Shown here: one piece after another, positions 8,979-18,265 of the stretch
Layout of the letters: every line of letters starts with the position of its first letter
How positions within the stretch are numbered: the stretch's first letter is position 1
Source of the DNA: Paenibacillus xylanexedens
GTDB taxonomy: Bacteria > Bacillota > Bacilli > Paenibacillales > Paenibacillaceae
Length of the DNA stretch: 64,000 nucleotides
Assembly (NCBI RefSeq): GCF_017874615.1
Contig: NZ_JAGIKV010000005.1
Location: forward strand, 285,281-349,280
Direction of reading: 5' to 3'
The notes under the pieces: model-generated
Database searches by the model: none
Told to the model about the DNA's origin: nothing
The model's input: the letters and a program-made list of their open reading frames with translations, nothing else
Made by a program: the position numbers and the translations under genes

Positions 8979-9105
8979 AAAGGTCCCCTTAATAAATATA
9001 AAATACTAGATAAATAAATGAATAATAGCGCATTGCAGATACATCCAAAGAGCTATTCAAATTAGATGTAAATGATAACATGTAAAAATTGACTTAGTAT
9101 GGCCT

Positions 9106-9155
9106 AAAAAAAGCACACATAACGGCGCCGGACGTCCGGCGCCATTACCTGTGTC
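9106..9155 (-). terminator. Intrinsic terminator of the gldA-dhaK operon
   Basis: A long stem centred on GGCGCCGG/CCGGCGCC with outer ACACA/TGTGT pairing is followed on the minus strand by seven T (plus-strand A run 9106-9112), about 85 bases past the dhaK stop. Confidence 0.85.
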
Positions 9156-9239
9156 ACTTGCTGCATAGTAGCTTAACGTTTGCTGACTCAATCTCTATAC
9201 CTGTCTAATGAATGACGCTGGGCAAACCCTTGATCAATC

Positions 9240-11009
9240 TTATTTCATCGACTCGGATAATTCTGTGAAAATAACACCCAGCGCATACGCGCCAGCATCC
9301 GGGTAGCCCAGACTACGATCGCCGACAGCACCTGCACGTCCCATACGTGCCACGATGTCTTCCGTTTTCTTCGCACCTTCAACGGCTGCTGCTGCACCTT
9401 TGGCAAATGCTGTTTTGAAGTCATCTCCAGACTCCGCACTTTGTGTCCAGGAATCGGCACACGGAACGAGTGCATCGATCAAGGTTTTATCACCTACAAC
9501 GGCGCCACGTCCGAAGGAACGTTCTCCTGTAGACTGAATCCCTTGTACGGCTGCATGGATCATCTCAGCAAATTCAGCAACGTTTAATTGCTGTTTATCC
9601 CCTACAGCTTTGCCAGCCGCACGGAATGCCGAACCCCAGATCGGGCCGGATGCGCCGCCGCAATATTCCATGATGACCAAGGAACATGCATCCAGGAACG
9701 ATCCGATGTCTTTTTTATCTTCGTTAATGATGTGGTTCCATTCGCGTTTCAACTGGCGGAAGCCTTTTGCCACACTCATACCGAAATCGCCATCACCGGC
9801 ATGGGAATCCAGTTCACAGAACGGTACTTCGTTCTTGATGATGATCTCACCCATTTTATCGATCAGGTAGACGACATTGTCCAGTGAAAATTGATTGCCT
9901 TTGATTACCGCAGCTGATGCATCCGTCTCCACTTCGTAAGATACAGGAGCGTCTTCACCAACAACAGCTTCCAGCGCTTCGGAATAGGCCACTTGTGCTG
10001 CTGGAGGGCCAGATACTTTAAATGCAGGTGTATCACTTTCCTTGAACAACAGCGTTTTTAGTTCCTCATCCAGTTTCAGGATCGTAACCGATGCACCCGC
10101 CATATCGATACTTGTCATGTAGTTGCCTACAAACGTAGTAGCGACCTTCAGACCTGCATGTCCAGCAAGCTCACGCTGAACGGAATTGTTGAGCAGGTAC
10201 AGTTCTTGCAGTGGTGTTGCACCAAAACCATTCACGAGCACCGCAATCTCAGCGGATGCATCCTTATCCAACTTCATGTCTGCGAGCAATGCTTCGACCA
10301 TGCGGCCTGCCAATTCATCCGCTGATACCAATTTCTCCCGGCGAATCCCTGGCTCACCATGTATCCCTACGCCGAATTCCATCTCATCTTCAGCAATTTC
10401 GAATGTAGGCGTACCTTTAGCTGGCACGGTACATGATGTGAATCCAAAACCAATACTGCGCACGTTCTGAGCTGCTTTATCGGCAACGGATTTCACATCT
10501 GCCAGACTGCGACCTTCTTCGGCTGCTGCTCCGGCAATCTTGTGAACCAGTACAGTTCCGGCAACGCCGCGACGTCCAACGGTATACAAGCTGTCTTGTA
10601 CAGCGATGTCATCCTCAACGCGTACATATTGTACGTCGATACCATCCTCTTCAGCCAGATGTGCTGCATTCTTGAAGTTCATCATGTCGCCGCTGTAGTT
10701 CTTGATGATCAGAAGTGTACCCTTGTTGCTGGCTGTTGCCTTAATCGCTTGATACACCTGGATTTGGGAAGGAGATGCGAATACATCTCCACACACCGCT
10801 GCATCCAGCATCCCTTTACCTACATAACCAGCGTGAGCCGGTTCATGTCCGCTGCCGCCGCCACTGATCAGGCTGACTTTATCGGCCTGGATCTCTCTGC
10901 GTTTGATGACTTTATATTTTTTCAGAAATTCAAGCTCTGGGTGTGCAAGCGCAATCCCGTTGCACATTTCCATAACAACATGCTCGGCCTGGTTAATAAT
11001 TTTCTTCAT
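9240..11009 (-). CDS. dhaK: Dihydroxyacetone kinase, ATP-dependent DhaK-DhaL fusion
   Basis: The 589-residue protein joins a DhaK domain (about 1-330) to a DhaL domain (about 370-585). DhaK shows SLISGGGSGHEPAHAGYVG for substrate binding and GVGIHGEPG, whose His217 forms the covalent hemiaminal with dihydroxyacetone. DhaL shows DSHAGDGDFG (401-410), the Mg-ATP aspartate cluster, and GGASGPIWGSAF. The fusion is the ATP-using form, not the PTS-dependent DhaKLM form, and no dhaM is nearby. It phosphorylates dihydroxyacetone to DHAP. Its start codon shares one base with the gldA stop (TAATG), with GGGAGGTGA upstream, so it is cotranscribed with and coupled to the dehydrogenase that makes its substrate. 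Confidence 0.95.
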   Translation of the reverse strand: MKKIINQAEHVVMEMCNGIALAHPELEFLKKYKVIKRREIQADKVSLISGGGSGHEPAHAGYVGKGMLDAAVCGDVFASPSQIQVYQAIKATASNKGTLLIIKNYSGDMMNFKNAAHLAEEDGIDVQYVRVEDDIAVQDSLYTVGRRGVAGTVLVHKIAGAAAEEGRSLADVKSVADKAAQNVRSIGFGFTSCTVPAKGTPTFEIAEDEMEFGVGIHGEPGIRREKLVSADELAGRMVEALLADMKLDKDASAEIAVLVNGFGATPLQELYLLNNSVQRELAGHAGLKVATTFVGNYMTSIDMAGASVTILKLDEELKTLLFKESDTPAFKVSGPPAAQVAYSEALEAVVGEDAPVSYEVETDASAAVIKGNQFSLDNVVYLIDKMGEIIIKNEVPFCELDSHAGDGDFGMSVAKGFRQLKREWNHIINEDKKDIGSFLDACSLVIMEYCGGASGPIWGSAFRAAGKAVGDKQQLNVAEFAEMIHAAVQGIQSTGERSFGRGAVVGDKTLIDALVPCADSWTQSAESGDDFKTAFAKGAAAAVEGAKKTEDIVARMGRAGAVGDRSLGYPDAGAYALGVIFTELSESMK

Positions 11010-12151
11010 TATTTCACCTCCCGGCGAGCTGCTTTGTACTCACGACCCATGCGGTCAGCCGCTGCAATGGCAGCAGCCACTTCAGGAACAGTGATTGGGA
11101 ACGGCATGGCGTGAATGGATTCTTCCGGAATACAAGCGATCTCGGCAACTTTCAACAACTCTTCCTGACTAATGGTGTCTACACCGATATCCGCCAAGCT
11201 GATCGGCAGTCCCACTTCGAGACAGAAGTCCATGACTTCATGCAGCTCTTCGGTTGGTGCATTTTCAAGGACGAGTTGTGCAATCGTACCGAAAGATACT
11301 TTTTCACCGTGGAAGAAATGATGTGTGCCCTCCAGAACAGTCAAACCGTTGTGGATCGCATGTGCTGCGGCCAGACCACCACTTTCGAATCCAAGACCAG
11401 ACAACAGAATATTGGTCTCAACGATATTTTCCAGTGCTTGTGTCACAACGTTGCTGTCACTCGCTACTTTTGCTTTTGCACCGTCAGTCAGCAGCATTTC
11501 ATAACACAATTTTGCCAGTGCAAGTGCCGCATTGGTACCTACTGCAGAGGGTGTGTATCCTTCGCGGGAACCCATTGGCAGACTTGCGTTTACACGGGAA
11601 TAAGATTTCGCTGTTGCTCTTGCTTCGAAGTATGTAGAGAGCGCATCTCCCATACCGGATACGAGGAAACGTGTTGGTGCATTGGCAATTACGGTTGTAT
11701 CAACGAGAACCACACTTGGGCTTTGTTTGAAGTAAGCATAGTCATCAAAAGAACCATCCGGTGTGTACAATACAGCCGAGTGACTTGTCGGTGCGTCTGT
11801 TGCCGCAATCGTTGGGCAGATGATCAGTGCTTCGCCTTCTGCTACACATTTAGCCGCATCAATGGCTTTACCACCACCAAGACCGATGGTAGAGTCACAT
11901 CCTTTTTCCTTCGCGATCGCTTGCAGACGAGCAACTTCCTCACGGGAACATTCCCCTTTAAAACCGCTTTCAACAAACGTAATATTAAATTTCTCGGCTG
12001 TTGCATCAAGCTTTGCTTTGACACGCTGTACATCATCCGGATGTGCAATCAGCAAGGCAGATTCTCCGAAGGATTTAACAAAGTATCCCAGGTTCAACAA
12101 CTCGTCTTCGCCTTGTACATATTTAGTTGGGCTGATAAATGCTTTTCTCAT
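11009..12151 (-). CDS. gldA: Glycerol dehydrogenase
   Basis: The 380-residue iron-type alcohol dehydrogenase family member carries the NAD site TIGLGGGKAIDAAK (about 90-103), the segment PTIAATDAPTSHSAVLYTP typical of glycerol dehydrogenases, and the zinc-ligand regions SGMGDALSTYFEA, LAAAHAIHNGL and THHFFHGEKVSFG. It oxidises glycerol to dihydroxyacetone with NAD+, feeding the adjacent kinase. AGGAGG precedes the ATG at 12151. It is the first gene of the unit; the divergent PocR/AraC-type gene 305 bp away is the obvious regulator. Length and motifs are standard. Confidence 0.94.
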   Translation of the reverse strand: MRKAFISPTKYVQGEDELLNLGYFVKSFGESALLIAHPDDVQRVKAKLDATAEKFNITFVESGFKGECSREEVARLQAIAKEKGCDSTIGLGGGKAIDAAKCVAEGEALIICPTIAATDAPTSHSAVLYTPDGSFDDYAYFKQSPSVVLVDTTVIANAPTRFLVSGMGDALSTYFEARATAKSYSRVNASLPMGSREGYTPSAVGTNAALALAKLCYEMLLTDGAKAKVASDSNVVTQALENIVETNILLSGLGFESGGLAAAHAIHNGLTVLEGTHHFFHGEKVSFGTIAQLVLENAPTEELHEVMDFCLEVGLPISLADIGVDTISQEELLKVAEIACIPEESIHAMPFPITVPEVAAAIAAADRMGREYKAARREVK

Positions 12152-12456
12152 AATAATATATGCCTCCTAAGGATATGAAATAGTGTAGTGATTACATCAA
12201 ATTTTAATTTCTTACAATTGACCTTAATATAACGCATGAGCAGCAGGTTTACAGTGGACTTTGATAACAAATTATTATAATTTACAATCGTAATTTTTTG
12301 CTTTTTGATGCAATCATGGTATGTTATTGTCATGAGATGGTTGAATTTTGACCTCCCATTATACATTACCCGTCATCATTACATCTTAATATGTACAACT
12401 TGCTAACTTTTAACGGCCTAAATTATGAATCAGGTTAGCCATGGAGGTTTCATCCA
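12152..12456. promoter_or_regulatory. Divergent promoter region between gldA-dhaK and the PocR-type regulator
   Basis: The 305-bp AT-rich gap must hold both promoters. ATTATAAT at 12274-12281 gives a TATAAT -10 candidate on either strand, and TTACAATCGTAA at 12282-12293 is a short palindrome next to it that could be an operator half. No clear -35 pair and no good catabolite-response site were found. Assigning the palindrome to the neighbouring regulator is inference. Confidence 0.4.
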
Positions 12457-13491
12457 ATGATTAAAGAATATCTGCATATCAACAAAATTCTCGACCTTAA
12501 TAAATGGAAGCGCCTACAAGATTCTCTCGCAACAGTAACCAAACTGGCGATCCTCACCGTTGATTATAAAGGCATTCCCGTAACCAGTCACAGTAGCTGT
12601 CAGGCTTTCTGCCAGAATGTGCGTAAAGACCCGGAGCTTCTCCCCTACTGCCAAAAATGTGATTCCCGAGGTGGTCTGGAAGCCGTTCGGTTGAATGAAC
12701 CTTATGTGTATCTATGCCATTTCAATATTATAGATATCGCGATTCCAATCACGATTGATGGCAAATATATCGGTGCCGTCATGGCAGGACAAGTGAAACT
12801 CGCCGATCCGGAAAAGGGTAGCGACTTGGAGCAAATTGTCACGTCCAAAAACGTACCCATGCATGCAGCCAAGCTGGAGGAATTAAAGGATGATTACGCC
12901 CAGCTACCTGTGATGACCTATGAAGAGATTGTGAAAATCTCTAACATGTTATCCCTGCTCTGCAACTACATTGTGGAAGAAGCGCTAAACAAAAATCTGT
13001 TAGTTGAAATGTTCGAAAAAGCTTCAGGCAATCAGGAGACTCTAAACCTCTCCACCATTCTGCCGGGTTACTCCATTCGTAATATCGAGTCGATCAAAAA
13101 AGAGATGACCAATGCGATAGCGGATGCTTATCTGAAGAACAGCCCAAGTGACACGGAAAGCTCCAGCCCGGTGCTTCAGCCTGCTTTTGAATACATTCAC
13201 AGTCACAAGAGTGAACAAGTTTCACTCAAACAAATGGCCGATCTATGCCACCTGAGTCCGAGTTATTTCAGCAGACTGTTTGCTAAGGAAACGGGCGAGA
13301 ACTTCACCACCTATCTGGCAAAACTCAAGATAAAGTGGGCCAAGCAATTGCTGGAGGTCACCGACATGCCTGTCTCACAGATCAGTGATGAGCTGGGATT
13401 TAATGAATCGGGATATTTTATCAAAATATTCAAAAAGTTCGAGGAAATTACGCCTGCTCTCTATCGCAAATACCTCCAGGAGAAAATGTAG
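12457..13491 (+). CDS. PocR-domain AraC-family transcriptional regulator
   Basis: The 344-residue protein has an N-terminal PocR sensory domain (about 10-175) with the cysteine cluster SCQAFCQNVRKDPELLPYCQKC and the core CHFNIIDIAIPITIDGKYIGAVMAGQV, and a C-terminal AraC double helix-turn-helix (about 240-344) with QMADLCHLSPSYFSRLFAKE and VSQISDELGFNESGYFIKIF. PocR domains sense small diols or polyols such as 1,3-propanediol, so a glycerol or dihydroxyacetone signal is a reasonable inference from its position opposite gldA-dhaK. GGAGGT precedes the ATG. It probably activates the divergent operon. Confidence 0.88.
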   Translation: MIKEYLHINKILDLNKWKRLQDSLATVTKLAILTVDYKGIPVTSHSSCQAFCQNVRKDPELLPYCQKCDSRGGLEAVRLNEPYVYLCHFNIIDIAIPITIDGKYIGAVMAGQVKLADPEKGSDLEQIVTSKNVPMHAAKLEELKDDYAQLPVMTYEEIVKISNMLSLLCNYIVEEALNKNLLVEMFEKASGNQETLNLSTILPGYSIRNIESIKKEMTNAIADAYLKNSPSDTESSSPVLQPAFEYIHSHKSEQVSLKQMADLCHLSPSYFSRLFAKETGENFTTYLAKLKIKWAKQLLEVTDMPVSQISDELGFNESGYFIKIFKKFEEITPALYRKYLQEKM

Positions 13492-13596
13492 ATTCACTGA
13501 TACTTTTTTCGTATCAAAGATGAGGTTAAAAGATATTTCACCTATTAATCTGCCATTGTTACAATGGAGTCCAGATGACTTAGGGAGGCGACATGA

Positions 13597-14586
13597 ATGG
13601 AATATCGCAAATTAGGAAACAGTGGATTAACCGTCAGTGAGATTTCACTCGGCAACTGGATTACGCATGGAGCGCAAGTCGAGGATGGAATAGCAGAAGC
13701 TTGTGTGCGAACCGCGTTGGATGCAGGTATTACCACATTTGATACCGCAGATGTGTACTCCAATACCAAGGCAGAGTCCGTACTGGGACAGGCTCTTAAG
13801 GATATACGAAGAGAAAGTATTGAACTATGCACCAAAGTCTGTCACCCAACCGGCACAGGTCATAATGACCGCGGACTTTCCCGGAAACACATTATGGAAG
13901 CCTGCAATGGTTCATTACGTCGCTTACAGACGGATTATATCGATGTCTATTACGCTCACCGTTATGACTACAACACTCCGCTGGAAGAGACGTTTCTGGC
14001 ATTCTCCGATCTGGTGCGTCAGGGCAAAGTTCATTACATTGGCGTAAGTGAATGGAACGCGGATCAGATTGCACGAGGAGCCGCTTTGGCGAAGGAACTT
14101 CATATACCCTTCATTGCAAGTCAGCCCCAATATTCGATGTTATGGCGTGTGATTGAGCAAGAAGTGGTGCCTGCAAGCGACCAAGCAGGACTTGGACAGA
14201 TCACATGGTCTCCTCTTGCTCAGGGTATACTATCAGGAAAATATGCGCCTAACGCAGCATTGCCCACCGGATCACGTGCAGCTGCTGAGGCAGGAGCACC
14301 CTTTTTCAATAAACTGGCTGGACAGTGGTTACGTGAAGATGTTCTTACCGCTGTGCAACAGCTTGTTCCACTCGCTAAAGAGATTGGTCTAACTCTCCCC
14401 CAACTCGCTGTGGCGTGGGTTCTTCAGCATACGTATGTCAGTTCCGTCATTATCGGTGCATCCCGGCCAGAGCAGGTATTGGAGAATGTAAAAGCTTCTG
14501 GTGTGAAACTGGACCCTGCGATCATGACTCGTATTGATGAAATATTGAATCCATGGATTGAGCGTGATCCGACCAAGACGGGATAG
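13597..14586 (+). CDS. Aldo/keto reductase
   Basis: The 329-residue TIM-barrel oxidoreductase has the AKR tetrad in context: Asp and Tyr in FDTADVYSNTKAE (about 48-60), Lys in ELCTKVCHP (about 82) and His in DVYYAHRYD (about 118). The C-terminal nucleotide loop is VSSVIIGASRPEQVLENVKA. It resembles the KvBeta/YhdN-type NADPH-dependent reductases; the physiological carbonyl substrate is unknown. The ATG at 13597 is eight bases after AGGGAGG; the ATG at 13593 is in another frame. It follows the PocR-type gene by about 100 bp on the same strand, so readthrough is possible. A 167-bp repeat element starts 29 bases after its stop. Confidence 0.9.
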   Translation: MEYRKLGNSGLTVSEISLGNWITHGAQVEDGIAEACVRTALDAGITTFDTADVYSNTKAESVLGQALKDIRRESIELCTKVCHPTGTGHNDRGLSRKHIMEACNGSLRRLQTDYIDVYYAHRYDYNTPLEETFLAFSDLVRQGKVHYIGVSEWNADQIARGAALAKELHIPFIASQPQYSMLWRVIEQEVVPASDQAGLGQITWSPLAQGILSGKYAPNAALPTGSRAAAEAGAPFFNKLAGQWLREDVLTAVQQLVPLAKEIGLTLPQLAVAWVLQHTYVSSVIIGASRPEQVLENVKASGVKLDPAIMTRIDEILNPWIERDPTKTG

Positions 14587-14614
14587 TTTCTTTTTTTACT
14601 ACTCACAACATACT

Positions 14615-14782
14615 AAGTTGTACTAATCATTTACACGATAACGGAGAGGACAGAAAAAACCTGAAAAAGCGGAGCGTTCGCCTTTATCACCAGATTTTCC
14701 CCTTGAGAAAAGGGATCGAAAAAAATCTGGGGATAACAGCGATTGGAAGGTTGTTCTGTCATCGCAGTGTAAGTGTAAATAA
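14615..14782 (+). repeat. Dispersed long-hairpin repeat, copy A
   Basis: This 168-bp segment matches the reverse complement of 43543-43708 over essentially its whole length, with roughly 15-20 differences, mostly in the apical part. Near its ends are TCATTTACAC (14627-14636) and GTGTAAATAA (14773-14782), which are inverted copies of each other. Inside, GGACAGAA pairs with TTCTGTC, CGCCTTTATCACCAGATTTT with AAAATCTGGGGATAACAGCG, and CCCCTT with AAAGGG at the tip, so one strand can fold into a single long hairpin. It fills the gap between two convergent genes. A short open frame inside is not preserved as coding. Confidence 0.85.
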
Positions 14783-14785
14783 CCT

Positions 14786-15673
14786 TTAGCGCAACTCATA
14801 TTCCCCATCAACAATGCTCATAAAGCGGGATATCACTTCCTGATTCATATCCGTCCGCCATGCCGTGTACAACGGTACGGAGGGCGGATTTTCTTCTAAT
14901 GGAAGAAAGACTACACCCTTACGCTGGAACACATCCACCGATGACGGAACAATAGAAACGCCCATGCCCGCCGCAACGAGATTCACAATCGTATACATCT
15001 GGATCGCTTCCTGTGTAATCCGAGGGTCTACGCCATGCTCCCTGCAATAATCGAGAACGAGACGATGGAACGGAGAGCCGAGATGCCTTGGGAATAAAAT
15101 AAAATCTTCATCCGCCAGTTCTCGAATTGAAACTTGAGTCTGAGAAGCCAACGGGTGATGATCTGGCAATACGGCAATCAACGTTTCCATCTGGCAGGGG
15201 CGGAACGAGACATGACGAGTATCTTCCTGATATCTCAAAAATCCAATATGGATTTGTCCGTCTTCCAGTGCCTGCAATTGTTGGGACGAAGTCATCTCAC
15301 GCAGCGTCAATTCAATCTGCGGATATGCAGAGCGAAATTTCCTAAGAACATCCACCATAATGCTCCCCGAAGCCGAATCCACAAAGGCTATGGTTATATG
15401 CCCGATGATGCCCTGATCTGCTTTTTGCGTAAGCTGAATGGATCGTTCGAGCTGGGCCATGATTAGCCTGGCCTGTTCCAGAAATACCGCACCTGCCGGG
15501 GTGAGACGAACCATTTTTCTGGTGCGCTCCAACAGCTTCACGCCAAGCTCATCCTCTAAATTCTGAATCTGCTGGCTCAGCGGTGGTTGCGTCATATTTA
15601 ATTTTTCCGCTGCACGGTGGAAATGAAGTTCTTCTGCCACCGTGATAAAGTATCTTAACTTTCGAATATCCAT
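14786..15673 (-). CDS. LysR-family transcriptional regulator
   Basis: The 295-residue product begins MDIRKLRYFITVAEELHFHR, with the LysR winged helix-turn-helix (AAEKLNMTQPPLSQQIQNLE, about 19-38) and a C-terminal periplasmic-binding-like effector domain from about residue 90. The ATG at 15673 is preferred because LysR proteins nearly always start just before this motif. An ATG five codons upstream is possible but sits only a base or so after GGAAGG, while that site is about 15 bases from the chosen start, so the initiation site is uncertain. The target is unknown: it is head to tail with a SUKH gene and a threonine aldolase and is not divergent from a candidate target. Confidence 0.88.
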   Translation of the reverse strand: MDIRKLRYFITVAEELHFHRAAEKLNMTQPPLSQQIQNLEDELGVKLLERTRKMVRLTPAGAVFLEQARLIMAQLERSIQLTQKADQGIIGHITIAFVDSASGSIMVDVLRKFRSAYPQIELTLREMTSSQQLQALEDGQIHIGFLRYQEDTRHVSFRPCQMETLIAVLPDHHPLASQTQVSIRELADEDFILFPRHLGSPFHRLVLDYCREHGVDPRITQEAIQMYTIVNLVAAGMGVSIVPSSVDVFQRKGVVFLPLEENPPSVPLYTAWRTDMNQEVISRFMSIVDGEYELR

Positions 15674-15704
15674 AAGCCGATTGCGCATCCTTCCGTCTAC
15701 CTTG

Positions 15705-16175
15705 TTAATTCATCTGTTCCTGAACCCAGATTGCCGACTCAGCCAGCATAGTCATCAATTCATTAAAGTCCACAGCAATTTCCCGCAGAGGAGTTTCCCC
15801 TGCATCGTGGATCAACATCAGCACCTTGCCTGAATTTTGATCCAGTATAGCCGTACTTCCTTCACCAAATCCACCAATCGGGAAAGGCTGGAGGTCAGCT
15901 GGCAGCTCGTATTCTTTCTCATATTCACGGTATACTTCCAAAAAATCCGGATAAGCCCAGCTCAGTTCTTTCACCGAATACAAGGCAGGGTCGCCGAAGT
16001 TACATGCACCGAATTCAAGTAAAAGTGCGCGATACGCTGTGGGCAATTTCACATTATACTTTTGCTCAAAATCCTCAATGCTCTGTTGTGCTTCAGGAGT
16101 ACACCCATCTCCCATTGATGTATCGTAGGCCTTCACCAAAAGATCACGAATCGGTTCCAATTCTATCGACGTCAC
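15705..16175 (-). CDS. SMI1/KNR4 (SUKH) family protein
   Basis: The 156-residue protein shows the SUKH pattern: IEDFEQKYNVKLPTAYRALLLEFGACNFG (about 33-61), a beta-rich centre PFPIGGFGEGSTAILDQNSGKVLM, and a C-terminal helix DFNELMTMLAESAIWVQEQM. SUKH proteins are often immunity proteins for polymorphic nuclease toxins, but many are free-standing. No toxin gene adjoins this one. GTG at 16175 follows GGGGGAG. The gap to the upstream threonine aldolase is about 115 bp. Confidence 0.78.
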   Translation of the reverse strand: MTSIELEPIRDLLVKAYDTSMGDGCTPEAQQSIEDFEQKYNVKLPTAYRALLLEFGACNFGDPALYSVKELSWAYPDFLEVYREYEKEYELPADLQPFPIGGFGEGSTAILDQNSGKVLMLIHDAGETPLREIAVDFNELMTMLAESAIWVQEQMN

Positions 16176-16289
16176 TTGAACTCCCCCTTTTAGTTACCTT
16201 TCTCCACTGATCAGCCGTTGTGAATTCAATAGTTCTCCTTGAAGCGCAACACCTTACCCAAACAAGAGTCGAGCATTAAAATCAACTTC

Positions 16290-17396
16290 TTATCTCACCT
16301 GTTTACGCAACTCTTGATCCAGCCATTCCAGTGCTGCACGCAGCTTGTCCTGAGGAGCTTGCCCATAACGATCACCTGCAGAATATTCAAAAGAACAGCT
16401 ATTCCCACTCGTCTTGTTCAAATAAGAAGTTATTGCAATGTCATGCTGCTTAGCCATTTGCACAAGAATCGGTTCGACTTCGTCCGCAGCTAGCGCAAAG
16501 TGAACATGGAACATATTCGATACTGGCACCTCGGGCAATGTATGTATCCCGTGACACGCATTCAGTAGGGAGGCAAGTTCTTGAGCCTGCTCGTAATACA
16601 GCTCCATTTTGCCAATCCGTTCATTGAAATAATACTGAGAACTCAGAATATACGGATACAGGCCGATAAGATCTCCACCGTGCCGACGTTTCCATACTTT
16701 CGATTCTTGCATCACATCCGGATCACCCGCCAATATAGCCCCCGCAATACCTCCAATGCCTTTGTAAAAGGAAACATACACCGTATCAAACAGACTGCAA
16801 ATCTCCGCAGGCGTTTTCTCATAATAAGGAGTGATCTCAAACAGGCGTGCCCCGTCCAGATGCAGCTTAATCCCGCGTTCACGGCAATAGGCCGAGATCG
16901 CTTCCAGTTCTTCATACGCCGGTAATTGCCCACCAATCTCACGTTGTGGCAGTTCCAACAGCAGACAGGCAATGTCCTGATCAAGCGCTTGTACATCTTC
17001 CAATCGAATCAAACGGTCCTTGTCCGCCAGCAAAAGCGATTCAATCTGGTGCAACTCTTTCAGTCCGTCTTCCTCATGGATTTCCAGATGACATAGAGGG
17101 TGGTAAGCTACTCGCTTTACTCCTTTGCGGTCACACCAGATCCGTAATGCAATCTGCTGCGCCATCGTTCCGCTTGGGAAAAACACCGCCGATTCCTTGC
17201 CGAGAACGTCAGCCATCTGTTGCTGAAATTCTTCAATGAGTGGGCCGTTCCCGTAGTGGTCACTGAACAACTCCCCATCGATCTGGTCCAGTACGTTCTG
17301 AAGTACCTTCACTCGGCGACTGCCATGACCACCTACAATAAAGTCTGCCTGACTAAATGCTTCCGCGAGCGTTAACGTAGTATCCTCCAAGATCAC
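16290..17396 (-). CDS. Low-specificity threonine aldolase (PLP-dependent beta-eliminating lyase family)
   Basis: The 368-residue fold-type I PLP enzyme has an N-terminal GNGPLIEEFQQQMADVLGKE, FFPSGTMAQQIAL for phosphate binding, HLDGARLFEI with the PLP-stacking Asp, and VYVSFYKGIGGIAGA carrying the Schiff-base lysine. These match threonine aldolases, which cleave threonine or allo-threonine to glycine and acetaldehyde. A GTG at 17396 is used, with AAAGGAG just upstream; a TTG two codons on is possible. It begins eight bases after a LysR gene stop, so the two form an operon. Confidence 0.85.
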   Translation of the reverse strand: MILEDTTLTLAEAFSQADFIVGGHGSRRVKVLQNVLDQIDGELFSDHYGNGPLIEEFQQQMADVLGKESAVFFPSGTMAQQIALRIWCDRKGVKRVAYHPLCHLEIHEEDGLKELHQIESLLLADKDRLIRLEDVQALDQDIACLLLELPQREIGGQLPAYEELEAISAYCRERGIKLHLDGARLFEITPYYEKTPAEICSLFDTVYVSFYKGIGGIAGAILAGDPDVMQESKVWKRRHGGDLIGLYPYILSSQYYFNERIGKMELYYEQAQELASLLNACHGIHTLPEVPVSNMFHVHFALAADEVEPILVQMAKQHDIAITSYLNKTSGNSCSFEYSAGDRYGQAPQDKLRAALEWLDQELRKQVR

Positions 17397-17404
17397 TCAC
17401 TCCT

Positions 17405-18265
17405 TTATAGTTCTGGTTCTGTAATAATCTCAACCAATGCGCTGAGCGCACTAGATATATGTTCACCACGGGAATACACAAATCCTACTTCCAACCGGCA
17501 ATAGGGATCCGGCAAAGACATCACCGCGATCTCGCCTCTTAATTCTGCTTTGGTAACCGAAGAGCGTGGCAACAATGATACACCGAGCCCGGCAGATACA
17601 CCATTCAGAATCGTGTCCAGTGTTCCATATTCCATGATGTTAAGCGTGTGGATACCCTGATCGTTCAAAAAGGATTCCGCCTGAGTGCGATGAGTGCATC
17701 CGATCTCAAAAAACAACATCGGCCTGGACAGTAACGTGTACATCTCATGTACTCCAGGTTCAGCGATCAACACCAATTCCTCGTCATACATCTTCATATA
17801 GTTCAGCTCAGGATGATCAATCGGGCCATATATTAAGGCTCCATGCAATTCATATTGGATAACCTTCTGGTTCAATTCATGCGTCCCACCCGTGACAAGC
17901 GAATGATGTACCTCCGGGTAGCATGAAGTATATTCAGCCAATAACGGCGTCAGAAAAGTGGAAGCTGCTGTCTCTATGGCACCTAGACGAAGCATACCAG
18001 CTGGTGGGTTACCCACTTGTGTGGCCTGCTCTGCTTCATATAATAATTCCAAAATTCGATCCGCATACCCAAGCAGGTTCTCGCCTGCTGGTGTAAGCGA
18101 CATCCCCCGATTGGAACGATGAAATAGCGGTACTTGCAGTTGGGTCTCCAACTGTTTAATCCGTGCTGTTACATTGGACTGCACATAATTAAGTGAGAGC
18201 GCAGCTTTACTGATACTACCTTCGCGGGCAACCGCCTGAAATATTTTCAAATCACCTGCATCCAT
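17405..18265 (-). CDS. LysR-family transcriptional regulator
   Basis: The 286-residue protein opens MDAGDLKIFQAVAREGSISK with the helix-turn-helix AALSLNYVQSNVTARIKQLE, followed by a substrate-binding domain (about 90-280). It is clearly a different subfamily from the LysR gene at 14.8 kb and resembles the group containing B. subtilis CzcR in its opening motif. It is upstream of and probably cotranscribed with the threonine aldolase, and divergent from the zinc-independent MDR oxidoreductase across a 181-bp gap. Classical LysR logic makes that divergent gene the first candidate target. AGGTGATCAGGG precedes the ATG. Confidence 0.9.
   Translation of the reverse strand: MDAGDLKIFQAVAREGSISKAALSLNYVQSNVTARIKQLETQLQVPLFHRSNRGMSLTPAGENLLGYADRILELLYEAEQATQVGNPPAGMLRLGAIETAASTFLTPLLAEYTSCYPEVHHSLVTGGTHELNQKVIQYELHGALIYGPIDHPELNYMKMYDEELVLIAEPGVHEMYTLLSRPMLFFEIGCTHRTQAESFLNDQGIHTLNIMEYGTLDTILNGVSAGLGVSLLPRSSVTKAELRGEIAVMSLPDPYCRLEVGFVYSRGEHISSALSALVEIITEPEL

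Noticed and set aside
14623..14814. A 63-codon minus-strand frame inside repeat copy A
   Set aside because: The frame is not kept in copy B and it lies in a self-complementary repeat.
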